Shown here piece by piece: positions 33,023 to 42,262 of a stretch of 64,000 nucleotides of DNA. This DNA comes from Arthrobacter sp. U41 (GTDB lineage: Bacteria > Actinomycetota > Actinomycetes > Actinomycetales > Micrococcaceae). A model generated the notes under the pieces. That model was given only the letters and a program-made list of their open reading frames with translations, had not been told where the DNA came from and made no database searches. Position 1 is the first letter of the stretch; the number at the start of each line of letters is the position of its first letter. The DNA lies in contig NZ_VEGI01000002.1 of the NCBI RefSeq assembly GCF_007679325.1, positions 62,001-126,000 on the forward strand. The letters are read 5' to 3'. A program made the translations under genes and the position numbers.

Positions 33023-33763
33023 ATGACTTCCAACCAGCCGCCCCTGTGGCGCCGCGCCCTCGCCGAGCTCCTCGGCACCAGCCTGCTCGTCTGCATCGTC
33101 GTTGGCTCCGGGATCGCCGCACAGCAGCTCTCCCCCAATGACGTTGGCCTGCAGCTGCTCCAGAACAGCACGGCCACCGTGCTGGGTCTGGCGGTCCTGA
33201 TCCTGATGCTCGGACCCGTGAGCGGCGCGCATTTCAACCCTGTGGTGTCCCTCGCCGACTGGATCCTGGGCCGGCGCAGCGGGTCCGGACTGACCCTGAC
33301 CGAGCTGGGTACGTACGTGGTTGCCCAGACCGTCGGCGCGGTGAGCGGCAGCGTGCTCGCGAACGCCATGTTTGAGGTGGGCACCTCCATCTCCGTCAAA
33401 GAGCGCGCAACCACGGGGCATCTGCTGGGGGAGGTTGTGGCTACGGCCGGGCTGGTCCTGCTGATCTTCGCCCTCGCAGCCACGTCCCGCGGCGCCCTCG
33501 CCGCGCCGGCCGTGGGCGCCTATATCGGGGCCGCGTACTGGTTCACGTCCTCGACGTCGTTCGCGAACCCGGCGGTGACGGTGGGCCGCATCTTCAGCGA
33601 CACCTTCGCGGGCATCGCGCCCTCCTCCGTTCCGGCATTCGTCCTGGCACAGCTGGCCGGCGCGGCCGTGGGCCTGGGCCTCCTGCTGCTTCTGTTCCCC
33701 TCCGCCCCCCGCTCCGCGGACGACGTCGTTCTTCCGCACAGCTCCGAAAAGGCCAGCGCGTAG
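33023..33763 (+). CDS. MIP-family aquaporin, probable arsenite channel (AqpS-like)
   Basis: 246 residues with six membrane helices. The two half-helix motifs are GAHFNPVVSLADW (NPV instead of NPA) and SFANPAVTVGRIFSDTFAGI (NPA). It is divergent from the ArsR-ArsC fusion and shares its operator. In Sinorhizobium meliloti AqpS takes the place of an arsenite pump and lets As(III) flow out after reduction; the same role is inferred here, since no ArsB or Acr3 is present in the window. General glycerol/water transport cannot be excluded. Confidence 0.83.
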   Translation: MTSNQPPLWRRALAELLGTSLLVCIVVGSGIAAQQLSPNDVGLQLLQNSTATVLGLAVLILMLGPVSGAHFNPVVSLADWILGRRSGSGLTLTELGTYVVAQTVGAVSGSVLANAMFEVGTSISVKERATTGHLLGEVVATAGLVLLIFALAATSRGALAAPAVGAYIGAAYWFTSSTSFANPAVTVGRIFSDTFAGIAPSSVPAFVLAQLAGAAVGLGLLLLLFPSAPRSADDVVLPHSSEKASA

Positions 33764-33821
33764 GCTTCGCCTGCAGTCGGAGGGCGAATGGAAGGACACC
33801 GTGCTGATCGAACGGCGCACA

Positions 33822-33839
33822 CGGGTCCTTTAGTACTTG
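33822..33839. promoter_or_regulatory. DosR/DevR-like box upstream of the 77-residue protein
   Basis: CGGGTCCTTTAGTACTTG, read on the other strand, resembles the ACTAAAG-GACC cores at 16373 and 44985. It is about 72 bases upstream of the next start codon. A nearby GTGCT-GCA-AGCAC repeat is also visible. Weak evidence. Confidence 0.25.
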
Positions 33840-33910
33840 TGCTGCAAGCACGGCGGCGGCGAAGGTAGTCGCTGGGAGCTGACGACGCGACCGCAACCAA
33901 GGAGGACACC

Positions 33911-34144
33911 ATGACTGCCGAGACCCCCGCCACCGAGGCCCGGTTGCGCGCGATGCTGGAGAACATCAGGACGGCAACCGCCAACACACGCCAAGCGATG
34001 GACTCACCGGGCGACGAGAACTGGGTGCAGGACGGCGAGTCGGACGCCGAGTACCTGCGGTCGCTCCAACGGGATACGATCACCAGGCTTGACGCCACTG
34101 CCCGGGACATCGAAGCCCTGATGGCTCAGCGCCCGGACGGCTAG
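33911..34144 (+). CDS. small hypothetical helical protein
   Basis: 77 residues with an excellent AAGGAGG ribosome site. It is highly charged and helical (TEARLRAMLENIRTATANTR, SDAEYLRSLQRDTITRLDAT) with no Cys, no signal and no membrane segment. I do not recognise a family. It lies between the aquaporin and the convergent arsA gene, 147 bases after the former, and may be stress-induced if the upstream DosR-like box is real. Confidence 0.65.
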   Translation: MTAETPATEARLRAMLENIRTATANTRQAMDSPGDENWVQDGESDAEYLRSLQRDTITRLDATARDIEALMAQRPDG

Positions 34145-34196
34145 CCGAACGGGTCACAGCCCCCGCCCGCACGCGTAGCCGGGGACTTGATCCGCG

Positions 34197-35984
34197 TCAG
34201 GCAGGCAGTGAGCTCAGCGCAGTCAGGGCCGACAACTTCTCTTCGCCGATGGGCTCTTCGGGCAGCAGCGGAATGAGCGCGACCCGGTCCGTCAACGTGC
34301 GTACCTTTGTGATCTGTTCGATTTCGTTCGCGGCGCGGGCCCGCAGGAACGGCGTTTTCGGGTGTGCGGCGGCGATCGAGTTGTTGATGACCCACGCCCA
34401 CGGGTGAATTCCGGCCCTTTCCAGGTCGCTCTTCAACTCTTCGGCCTCCAGTACCGGCGTGGTTTCGGCCAGCGTGACGAGCACAACCTTGGTCTGCGCC
34501 GGATCCTGCAGCCGCATGAGCGGCGTCACGAATCCCATGGTGTCGCCCACCTGGCGGGCGATCTCGCGATGGTACGAACCGGTGGCGTCAAGGAGCAGCA
34601 GAGTGTGGCCGGTTGGTGCGGTATCGATCACCACGAAGTGCCGGCGGGATTCCTGGACCACCTTGGAGAACTGCCGGAATACGGCCACCTCGTCGGTGCA
34701 CGGGGACATCAGATCCTCAGCGAGGGCCGCGCGTCCGTCCTCGTCCAGGCTCCGGCCTTTCGTCTCCATCACGTGGCGTCGATACTCATCAATGGCGGCT
34801 TCCGGATCGATGCGCGAAACCGTCAGGCCGGGGATGGAACCGGCGAGTGTTTCGGTGAGGTGGGCTGCGGGATCGGTCGTCGTAAGGTGGACCGGATGGC
34901 CGCGTTTGGCCAGGGCGACCGCAATAGCGGCAGCGACCGTGGTCTTCCCGACGCCGCCCTTTCCCATGCACATCACCAGACCGTGGCCATCGGGCTCCAT
35001 TTCGTCCACCAGGGCGGCCAACGGAGCGTCCGCAATCTCAGCGACCAGCGCCGCCTCCGGCGCGATACCGGCCTCAGGAGTGGCCACGAAGAGGGACTCA
35101 ATCGCCGGAATGCCTACCATGTTGCCCGGCTTCAACTCCAGAATATCGAGGGGCAGGCCGGCAACCGCCGAGGGCATGGCTGCCATCGCCGCCGCTTCCC
35201 TGGCACGCAGGGCCCGCGCCAGCTCCTCCCCGCCGGCGGCTTCCGGCAGGAGCCCGTTGACGACGACGAAGCCGCCGCCGATGCCGATCTGGTTGAGTTC
35301 GAAATAGGTCCGCTTGATCTCGTTCAGAGACGATGTCTGGGCGCGGCTGACCAGGACAAGCCGGGTCCTGGCCGGGTCGGTGAGGGCCTGAACAGCAGTG
35401 GCGTAAACCTGCTTGTGCTTCTCGAGCCCGGAGAGGGGGCCGAGGCAGGACGGGTCACCGTTGCCCGCCTCGAGGAAGTCGGTCCACGAGCCGGGCAACT
35501 GCAGCAGGCGGATGGTGTGACCCGTCGGAGCCGTATCGAAAACGACGTGGTCATACTCCCCGTAGGAGCTGTCGTCGGCAAGCAGGTTGGTGAACTCGTC
35601 AAATGACGCGATCTCCGTGGTACAGGAACCGGACAGGCTCTCGGCAATCCCGGCCAGCTCCGAATCCGGAAGGAGCCCGCGGGCCGGAGCGATGATCCGC
35701 TCCCGGTAGGCGTCGGCCGCCTGCTCCGGGTCGATCTCCAGCGCAAAGAGACCCGGAACGTCCGGGATGGCAGTGACGGTGTTCCCGATGGTCTCGCCGA
35801 AGACCTGTCCGAGATTGGACGCCGGGTCGGTGCTGACCAGCAGCACCCGTTTGCCGGCCCTCGCCAAGGTCAGGGCGGTCGCACAGGCCACGGAGGTTTT
35901 GCCAACACCGCCCTTGCCTGTGAAGAAAACGAACCGTGGAGTGTTGTCGAGGAATTTCACGCTGGACCTGGCAGCAGCAGGCAT
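34197..35984 (-). CDS. arsA: ArsA arsenite-stimulated ATPase, two-domain form
   Basis: 595 residues, full length for a duplicated ArsA. Each half has a deviant Walker A (FTGKGGVGKTS near 21 and CMGKGGVGKTT near 333) and a DTAPTGHT switch motif. Metalloid-site cysteines appear in SLSGSCTTEIASF, GDPSCLGPLSGLEK and DLMSPCTDEVAVF. ArsA normally drives ArsB or Acr3 and takes arsenite from ArsD; none of these is in the window. An AAGGAG ribosome site precedes the ATG. The upstream gap holds a 16-base palindrome. Confidence 0.9.
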   Translation of the reverse strand: MPAAARSSVKFLDNTPRFVFFTGKGGVGKTSVACATALTLARAGKRVLLVSTDPASNLGQVFGETIGNTVTAIPDVPGLFALEIDPEQAADAYRERIIAPARGLLPDSELAGIAESLSGSCTTEIASFDEFTNLLADDSSYGEYDHVVFDTAPTGHTIRLLQLPGSWTDFLEAGNGDPSCLGPLSGLEKHKQVYATAVQALTDPARTRLVLVSRAQTSSLNEIKRTYFELNQIGIGGGFVVVNGLLPEAAGGEELARALRAREAAAMAAMPSAVAGLPLDILELKPGNMVGIPAIESLFVATPEAGIAPEAALVAEIADAPLAALVDEMEPDGHGLVMCMGKGGVGKTTVAAAIAVALAKRGHPVHLTTTDPAAHLTETLAGSIPGLTVSRIDPEAAIDEYRRHVMETKGRSLDEDGRAALAEDLMSPCTDEVAVFRQFSKVVQESRRHFVVIDTAPTGHTLLLLDATGSYHREIARQVGDTMGFVTPLMRLQDPAQTKVVLVTLAETTPVLEAEELKSDLERAGIHPWAWVINNSIAAAHPKTPFLRARAANEIEQITKVRTLTDRVALIPLLPEEPIGEEKLSALTALSSLPA

Positions 35985-36101
35985 TTCGTTCTCCTTGGCA
36001 CTTGCAGTCGTCAGATCCAGTAACCGAAATAGAGCGCCACCTTCGGCCTGGCGGCAGCCCCTGGCTACCGGTGATAACGCCAGTGTGGCGTTTCTGATTG
36101 T

Positions 36102-36117
36102 ATCGACAATTGTCGAT
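36102..36117. promoter_or_regulatory. ArsR-type palindrome upstream of arsA
   Basis: ATCGACAATTGTCGAT is a perfect 16-base palindrome, matching an ATCGA-N6-TCGAT layout close to the ArsR consensus. It is 118 bases upstream of arsA in a 379-base gap that otherwise holds no gene I can support; the rest of the gap is the leader of the DUF47 gene with a possible -10 (TAAAGT near 36275). The site differs from the one at 32966, so a second ArsR-like protein encoded elsewhere may bind it. Confidence 0.65.
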
Positions 36118-36363
36118 GCAAGGTAGGGTTCCGGAGAGTGACGATGCCGGATACGGTCCGCCGCGGACCCCAGGCGGACTGGACCCGGCCCCCGGGCCCT
36201 GCCCCTCCAACCGGGCCGCTGTCATATTCCGGGTGCCACCCGGGTGGTTTCCCGGCACTGTCAGGGCGGACGGTAAAGTAATGCACATGCGCGGGTCATC
36301 ACCACGTTTCACGCCCGGCAGAAAACTCCCGTGCACCTCCTTCCCGAAGACCGGTAACCACAC

Positions 36364-36981
36364 GTGAAGCTGCGCCTTTTCCCCCAGGAACCCGCCGGGC
36401 TGAATCTTCTTGCCCAGCTGGCACGCCAGATCGTGCTCGCCACAGGCACACTCTCGGAGATCCTGGGCGCACCGGCCAGCGAGAATGCCCGGCTGGTGGA
36501 GGACATGCACAACCACGAGGCCAAATGCGCTGAGCTGCATTTCGCCCTGCTGACCCATATGCGGACCACTTTCGTGAGCCCGCTCCCCCGCGAGGACATG
36601 TACGCCCTGTCCCGGCACCTCAATGACGCGATGGAAAAACTTGATGCCGCCGCCGACCTGGTGTCCCTCTACAAGCTGGATCGCCTGCCGAAGCGCGCCG
36701 CGGACCAGCTGGAGATCATCAGCAGGCAGGCCGAGCTCACCGTGGATGCCATGCGGAACCTCGATAACCTGGACGACCTCGAGGACTATTGGATCGAGGT
36801 CCTCCGCCTCGCCAAGCGCGCTGAGCGGTCCCACCGGGTCTGGGTGGCGGACATGCTCACTGAAATGAAGTCGGCGCGGTACGCACGCCACCGGGACATT
36901 GCCGACCAGTTGGTCGAAGTCACCAGGGACATGCGCCGGATCGCGACCCAGGTGGGCAGCATCATCGTCAAGGAATCCTGA
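36364..36981 (+). CDS. DUF47 family PhoU-like protein
   Basis: 205 residues, all helical. KLRLFPQEPAGLNLLAQLAR, the acidic EDMHNHEAKCAELHFALLTHMRTTFVSPLPREDMYAL and SLYKLDRLP match DUF47 (Pit accessory protein). The DUF47 protein controls or assembles the Pit phosphate transporter. GTG start with a poor ribosome site. The pit start is one base after its stop codon, an obligate pair. Confidence 0.9.
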   Translation: MKLRLFPQEPAGLNLLAQLARQIVLATGTLSEILGAPASENARLVEDMHNHEAKCAELHFALLTHMRTTFVSPLPREDMYALSRHLNDAMEKLDAAADLVSLYKLDRLPKRAADQLEIISRQAELTVDAMRNLDNLDDLEDYWIEVLRLAKRAERSHRVWVADMLTEMKSARYARHRDIADQLVEVTRDMRRIATQVGSIIVKES

Positions 36982-36982
36982 C

Positions 36983-37999
36983 GTGACCATCTTCCTGTTT
37001 GCCCTGGTGGTGGTTTTCGCCGGGGCATTCGCCTTCCTGAACGGCTTCAGGGACGCCTCCGCGTCCGTGGCACTGGCCGTGCGGAACCGCGCCCTCACCC
37101 CCACCGTCGCCGTGCTGCTGGCCGGGTTCTTCAACTTCATCGGTGCGGCGTTGAGCGCCGCCCTGGCCCTCGCTGTCAGCCGGGCCTGGATGCAGCTGCC
37201 GCCCGGAGAGAACGGGCTGGCCATCCTGATGGCGGGCCTCATCAGCGCCGTGCTGTGGGGAATCTACACCTGGTGGCGGGGTATCCCGTCGTCCTCGACG
37301 CACGCCCTCGTGGGCGGCCTGGCCGGCGCCGGATTCGCCAGCGTCGCCGTCGGCGGGAACGCCGTCGGGGGCGTTGACACGTCCCTGCTCTTCCAGGTGG
37401 CGCTTCCGCTGCTGCTCTCACCCCTGATTGCTTTCGCCGGCGCCTACCTGCTGGTCTGGCCCGCGACGTGGGCCGCGCGGTATACGCCGCCGAACGTCGT
37501 AAACAGCCGCGCGCGGAGCGCCCAGAGCATTGCCGGGGGCGCTGTGGCGTTCGCCCACGGCCTGCAGGACGGCCAGCGCACCAGTGCCGTGCTGATCCTG
37601 GCGCTGCTGGCGTCCGGTCTGTCCGACGGCGGCGAAGTGCCGGTCTGGGTGGCCCTGTTCACCGCGGCCCTGCTGACCGCCGGGACCCTGGCCGGCGGCT
37701 GGCGCATTTCCTACACCATGGGATACCGGCTGATCCGGATGGATCCCCTGCGCGGTTCCGTGGCACAGTTGTTCAGCTCGGCCATCCTGCTGGTGGGCGC
37801 GATCGGACTGCAGTGGCCCATCTCCACAACGCACACGGTCACCTCGGCCGTGCTGGGCTCCGGCTCCAACCAGCGGTTCCCCGCCACCAACCGGAAAGTG
37901 GTGATCCGGGTGCTGGCGTTCTGGGTGCTCACACCGCTTGTCACCGCCGCGGTGGCGTTTGTACTGGCCCTGTCTATGTCACCGCTCAAGGACCTCTAA
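36983..37999 (+). CDS. pit: inorganic phosphate transporter, Pit family
   Basis: 338 residues with about ten membrane helices. The duplicated PHO-4 signatures are visible: AFAFLNGFRDASASVAL near the N-terminus and GGAVAFAHGLQDGQRTSAVL in the second half, plus IPSSSTHALVGGLAGAG and WPISTTHTVTSAVLGSG. A low-affinity proton- or metal-phosphate symporter, which can also admit arsenate. Its stop is only 16 bases from the stop of the convergent pstB gene. Confidence 0.93.
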   Translation: MTIFLFALVVVFAGAFAFLNGFRDASASVALAVRNRALTPTVAVLLAGFFNFIGAALSAALALAVSRAWMQLPPGENGLAILMAGLISAVLWGIYTWWRGIPSSSTHALVGGLAGAGFASVAVGGNAVGGVDTSLLFQVALPLLLSPLIAFAGAYLLVWPATWAARYTPPNVVNSRARSAQSIAGGAVAFAHGLQDGQRTSAVLILALLASGLSDGGEVPVWVALFTAALLTAGTLAGGWRISYTMGYRLIRMDPLRGSVAQLFSSAILLVGAIGLQWPISTTHTVTSAVLGSGSNQRFPATNRKVVIRVLAFWVLTPLVTAAVAFVLALSMSPLKDL

Positions 38000-38015
38000 G
38001 CGACTCATCGAGCGC

Positions 38016-38795
38016 TTATCCGAAGCGGCCGGAGACGTAGTCTTCCGTGGCCTTCTCGGTCGGGTTGCTGAACATGGTGTGGGTGTCGCCGTACTCGATG
38101 AGGCGTCCCGGCTTCCCGGTGCCCGCGATGTTGAAGAACGCGGTCTTCTGGGACACGCGCGCGGCCTGCTGCATGTTGTGGGTCACGATCACCACGGTGT
38201 ACTCATCCTTGAGCTCATTGATGAGGTCCTCGATGGCGAGCGTGGAGATCGGGTCCAGTGCGGAGCAGGGCTCGTCCATCAGGATCACCTGGGGTTCCAC
38301 GGCAATGGCCCGGGCGATGCAAAGCCGCTGCTGCTGGCCGCCGGAGAGTCCCGAACCGGGCTTCGCGAGGCGGTCCTTGACCTCGTTCCACAGGTTGGCG
38401 CCGCGCAGTGAGCGCTCCACCAGCGCGTCCGCCTCGCCCTTGGACATCTTCTGGTTGTTCAGCTTCACGCCGGCCAGCACGTTGTCCCGGATGGACATGG
38501 TGGGGAACGGGTTGGGCCGCTGGAACACCATGCCGATCTGCGAACGGACGGTCACCGGGTCCACGCCGGGACCGTACAGGTTGTCGCCGTCGAGGAGCAC
38601 CTCGCCTTCCACGCGGGCGCCGGGGATGACCTCGTGCATGCGGTTCAGGGTGCGCAGGAAGGTGGACTTGCCGCAGCCCGAGGGGCCGATAAAAGCCGTC
38701 ACCGATTTGGCGTCGATGTTGATGTTGACGTCTTCAACGGCCAGGAACTTGCTGTAGTAGACGTTCAGGTCCTTGACGTCGATGCGCTTAGACAT
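38016..38795 (-). CDS. pstB: phosphate ABC transporter ATP-binding protein
   Basis: 259 residues. Walker [20 protein letters not shown], signature [19 protein letters not shown], Walker [17 protein letters not shown] and switch His [14 protein letters not shown] are all present. PstB powers high-affinity phosphate uptake with PstC and PstA at the membrane. It is the last gene of pstSCAB, 56 bases after pstA. Confidence 0.97.
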   Translation of the reverse strand: MSKRIDVKDLNVYYSKFLAVEDVNINIDAKSVTAFIGPSGCGKSTFLRTLNRMHEVIPGARVEGEVLLDGDNLYGPGVDPVTVRSQIGMVFQRPNPFPTMSIRDNVLAGVKLNNQKMSKGEADALVERSLRGANLWNEVKDRLAKPGSGLSGGQQQRLCIARAIAVEPQVILMDEPCSALDPISTLAIEDLINELKDEYTVVIVTHNMQQAARVSQKTAFFNIAGTGKPGRLIEYGDTHTMFSNPTEKATEDYVSGRFG

Positions 38796-38851
38796 GATTT
38801 TCCTTCACTTACTGGAGATACGGGCTGAAGAGTGGGGCGGCCGGTGCCGGG

Positions 38852-39961
38852 CTAGCGGCCGGTCTTGGGGGCGAACGCGCGGGCGATCAGGCGGGCGATC
38901 AGGTTGAGCAGCATCACCAGGATGATGAGGACCAGGGCCGCGCCCCAGGCGCGCTGGGAGGACGGATCCGGGTTGGACGGCGACGTCGGGTTGAGGATCT
39001 GCGTGTAGATGAACGTGGGCAGCGAGGCCATCCAGCCGCTGAACACGTTGTAGTTGATCGACGTCGCGAAGCCGGCGGTCACAAGGATCGGCGCGGTCTC
39101 GCCGATCACGCGGGCGATCGCCAAGGTGACGCCGGACGCGATGCCGGAGATCGCCGTCGGGATGACCACCTTGAGGATGGTCCGCCACTTGCGGACGCCG
39201 AGGGCGTAGGCGGCCTCGCGGAGTTCGTTGGGGACGATCTTCAGCATTTCCTCGCTGGAGCGGACCACCACGGGAATCATCAGCACGGACAGCGCGACGG
39301 CGGCGACGGCACCGGTTTTGGTGCCCGGCCCCACGATGGCGAAGAAGAACGCGGCCGCGAACAGGCCGGCCACGATCGAGGGGATGCCGGTCATAACGTC
39401 CACGAAGAATGTGATGGAGCGGGCCAGGGGGCGGTCGTTGCCGTATTCCACCAGGTAGATGGCGGTCAGCAGGCCGATGGGCACCGAAATGATTGTTGCC
39501 ACCAGGGTGATGAGCAGGGTGCCGATCAGCGCGTGGAAGATGCCGCCGACGACCGGCGCGCCTTCCTCGACGCTCTTGTTGTCGAAGGCGCCCGTGACGC
39601 CGTTCATCGAGGTGGTCAGGAAGCCCGGGTCCGTGAGGCCGGGAAGGCCGTTCACCAGCACCGTCCAGATCACGGAGACCAGCGGGAGCAGGGCGATCAG
39701 GAACGAACCGACGACCAGGCACGTGGCCAGTTTGTCCTTAGCCTTCCGGCTGCCTTCAACAGCTCCGCTCCAGCCGACGAGGCCGGCCGCGAAGAGGATG
39801 GCGGAGACGAGGCCCCAGCCGAAGGCGTGGAAGCCGATAAGTGCCATGATGGCGGCACCGAGAACCAGGGCCACAGCCAGGACTAGGTAGGGGGCCCATT
39901 TGGGCAGCTGGCCCTTGGTGAGGGCCGAGCGCTTCTTGACGGGGGTCAGGGTGGCGGTCAT
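38852..39961 (-). CDS. pstA: phosphate ABC transporter permease PstA
   Basis: 369 residues, about 70 longer than many PstA proteins because of two extra helices at the N-terminus (APYLVLAVALVLGAAIMALIG, VSAILFAAGLVGW). The permease core has the EAA loop ELREAAYALGVRKWRTILKV and repeated helices GIPSIVAGLFAAAFFF. The start codon directly abuts the pstC stop (TAAATG), so translation is coupled. It forms the channel with PstC. Confidence 0.95.
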   Translation of the reverse strand: MTATLTPVKKRSALTKGQLPKWAPYLVLAVALVLGAAIMALIGFHAFGWGLVSAILFAAGLVGWSGAVEGSRKAKDKLATCLVVGSFLIALLPLVSVIWTVLVNGLPGLTDPGFLTTSMNGVTGAFDNKSVEEGAPVVGGIFHALIGTLLITLVATIISVPIGLLTAIYLVEYGNDRPLARSITFFVDVMTGIPSIVAGLFAAAFFFAIVGPGTKTGAVAAVALSVLMIPVVVRSSEEMLKIVPNELREAAYALGVRKWRTILKVVIPTAISGIASGVTLAIARVIGETAPILVTAGFATSINYNVFSGWMASLPTFIYTQILNPTSPSNPDPSSQRAWGAALVLIILVMLLNLIARLIARAFAPKTGR

Positions 39962-40894
39962 TTAGTTGGCTCCCGAGAATTCTTTGTGCCGGGTGATGAT
40001 CCACCGGGCAATCATGTTCACGCCGAGGGTGATGACGAACAGGACGAGGCCTGCTGCGATCAGGGTGCTGACCTGAATCCCGCTGGCTTCCGGGAAGTTC
40101 AGCGCGATCTCGGCGGCGATGGTCTGGTTGCCGGTCTGGATCAGGCTCGCGGTGAGGGCGCCGGAGGACAACACCAGCGCAACGGCCATGGTCTCGCCCA
40201 GCGCGCGGCCCAGGCCCAGCATGACGGCGCTGATGATTCCGGGGCGGGCGAACGGCAGGACAGCCATTTTGATCATTTCCCACCGCGTGGCTCCCAGCGC
40301 CAGGGAGGCTTCCTCGTGCAGCTTGGGGGTCTGCAGGAAGATCTCGCGGGTCAGGGAGGTGATGATGGGCAGGATCATGACGGCCAGCACGATGCCCGCG
40401 GTCAGGATGGTCTTGCCTGTTGCCGAGGCGGGGCCTTGGAAGATCGGCAGCCAGCCCATGTTGTTGGCCAGCCAGTTGTAGGCCGGGGAGATTTCCTTGG
40501 CCAGGAACGCCGCGCCCCAGGCGCCGTAGACCACGGAGGGGATGGCGGCGAGCAGGTCCACCACGTACCCCAGGCCCGAGGCGAGCTGCCGCGGGGCGAA
40601 GTGCGAGATGAACAGCGCGACGCCGATCGCGATCGGCGTCGCGATCACCAGGGCGATGGTGGCCGCGATGAGCGTGCCGATGACGATCGGCCAGATGTAG
40701 GCGAAGAAGCCTTCGCCGCCCTTGATCATGTCCGGGGAGGCCGTCAGGGCGGGGAACGCCTGGACAACCAGGAAGAGCGCCACTCCGAAGAGCACGGCCA
40801 GGATGAGGCACCCCGCGGCCAAGGTGGCTCCGGAAAAGACTTTGTCTCCGGCGCGGCCTGCGCCCCGGGACGAGGTCAGGGAGGTGGTGGTCAC
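39962..40894 (-). CDS. pstC: phosphate ABC transporter permease PstC
   Basis: 310 residues with six membrane helices. IPSVVYGAWGAAF and the EAA loop KLHEEASLALGATRWEMIKMA are typical. It partners with PstA to take phosphate from PstS. A large hairpin lies in the 149-base gap between pstS and pstC. Confidence 0.95.
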   Translation of the reverse strand: MTTTSLTSSRGAGRAGDKVFSGATLAAGCLILAVLFGVALFLVVQAFPALTASPDMIKGGEGFFAYIWPIVIGTLIAATIALVIATPIAIGVALFISHFAPRQLASGLGYVVDLLAAIPSVVYGAWGAAFLAKEISPAYNWLANNMGWLPIFQGPASATGKTILTAGIVLAVMILPIITSLTREIFLQTPKLHEEASLALGATRWEMIKMAVLPFARPGIISAVMLGLGRALGETMAVALVLSSGALTASLIQTGNQTIAAEIALNFPEASGIQVSTLIAAGLVLFVITLGVNMIARWIITRHKEFSGAN

Positions 40895-40941
40895 TTCATG
40901 ATCCTTCGGCTTTGAAACTTTGGTTCTTCGGACAAAACGCT

Positions 40942-40998
40942 CAGGTTCCCTGCCCCGGGCCGACGGTCGGTGACCGTCTGAATGGGGCAGGGAACCTG
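40942..40998 (-). other. large nested hairpin between pstS and pstC
   Basis: A perfect 15-bp inverted repeat CAGGTTCCCTGCCCC / GGGGCAGGGAACCTG encloses a second perfect stem GACGGTC-GGT-GACCGTC (40962-40978). No T-run follows on the minus strand. Such structures after the binding-protein gene usually stabilise its mRNA and lower expression of the permease genes, giving an excess of PstS. Confidence 0.75.
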
Positions 40999-41043
40999 GG
41001 TCAGGCTGGTGTTTCCACTATGCCTTGTGGCGGAAGGTATTCC

Positions 41044-42162
41044 CTAAGACTTGACCTTGATGGCCTCGATGGAAGCCTTTGCCTTGTCCTGCAGCTCCTT
41101 GGAGAGCGGAGCGGACTTAGCGGCGTCAGCGGCTGCCTGCTGACCGGTCTCGGAGACCACGTAGTTTTCGAATGCCTTCACCAGGTCAACAGTTTCCTGG
41201 CTGTCGTAGGTGGAGCAGACGATGTGGAAGGACACGAGCACGATCGGGTAGGCGCCCTCGATGGTGGTGGTTCGGTCCAGCTTGATGGAGAGGTCGTTGG
41301 CGTTGCGTCCCTCAACCGGCGTGCCGGCGTCGACTGCCTTGGCGGCGGCCTCGGCCGAGATCTTGGTGTAGGTCTCGCCCACCTTGATCTGCGCGACGCC
41401 GAGCTTGCCGCTGACGGCGGAGTCGTCGGCGTAGGTCACGGCGCCCGGGGTGTCGGTGACGGTCTTGACCACACCGGAAGTGCCCTTGGCGTTCTCGCCC
41501 TTCAGCGACGCCGGCCACACGCCGGAAGCCTTGTCGGTCCAGGCCTCGGGGGCCGCGGCGGCCAGGTAGTCGGTGAAGTTGGAGGTGGTGCCGGAGTCAT
41601 CCGAGCGGTTTACCGGGGTGACCGCGAGGTCCGGCAGCTTGGCGTCCGGGTTCATGGCGGCGATGGCCGGATCGTTCCACTTGGCGATTTCGCCGCGGAA
41701 GATCTTGGCGACGGTGGGGGCGTCGAGGTTCAGTTCCGTGATGTCGGGCAGGTTGAAGGCCACGGCGATCGGGGAAATGTAGACCGGGAGGTTGATGGCG
41801 CCGTCGGGGCCGCACTGGGTGGTGGAGCTGGCGTACTCTTCGTCCTTGAGGTAGGCATCGGAGCCGCCGAACTGTGCGGAGCCGTCCAGGAGCGCCTTGC
41901 GGCCTGCGCCGGAGCCGTCCGGGGAGTACTGCACAGTGGCACCCTGGTTGGCCGAGGCGAAGTTGGTCTTCCACGCGTCCATGGCCGCACCCTGTGCGGA
42001 GGAACCGATGCCGGTCAGCGTGCCGGTGACCGCGGGACCCGAGGCGGCGGGGGTCGCGGGGGCGGTGCCCGTTGCGTTGTCTGAACCACAGGCGGTCAGC
42101 GCGAGAGCGCCAGCTGCGATGACAGCGGTTGCCGCGTGGCGGCCGAAGCGGAGTGCCTTCAC
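41044..42162 (-). CDS. pstS: phosphate-binding lipoprotein PstS
   Basis: 372 residues from GTG. Lipoprotein signal: RFGRHAATAVIAAGALALTAC with the lipidated Cys25, then an Ala/Thr/Pro linker. The phosphate-binding pattern is present (TGIGSSAQGAAMDAW, GSGAGRKALLDGSAQFGGSD, NRSDDSGTTSNFTDYLA). It captures phosphate outside the membrane and delivers it to PstCA. First gene of the pst operon, under a Pho box. Confidence 0.95.
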   Translation of the reverse strand: MKALRFGRHAATAVIAAGALALTACGSDNATGTAPATPAASGPAVTGTLTGIGSSAQGAAMDAWKTNFASANQGATVQYSPDGSGAGRKALLDGSAQFGGSDAYLKDEEYASSTTQCGPDGAINLPVYISPIAVAFNLPDITELNLDAPTVAKIFRGEIAKWNDPAIAAMNPDAKLPDLAVTPVNRSDDSGTTSNFTDYLAAAAPEAWTDKASGVWPASLKGENAKGTSGVVKTVTDTPGAVTYADDSAVSGKLGVAQIKVGETYTKISAEAAAKAVDAGTPVEGRNANDLSIKLDRTTTIEGAYPIVLVSFHIVCSTYDSQETVDLVKAFENYVVSETGQQAAADAAKSAPLSKELQDKAKASIEAIKVKS

Positions 42163-42262
42163 TAGATGTACCCCTTCCAGGGATTTTCTATGCGTGCCGG
42201 GCCGGAGAAGACCGGGCAGGGGATGCGTACGGTTTGTACCTTTATCGAAGGTAGGTGCCCCA

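Noticed and set aside
33911-34144. ArsD-like metallochaperone
   Set aside because: The small protein between aquaporin and arsA has no cysteine, so it cannot be ArsD.
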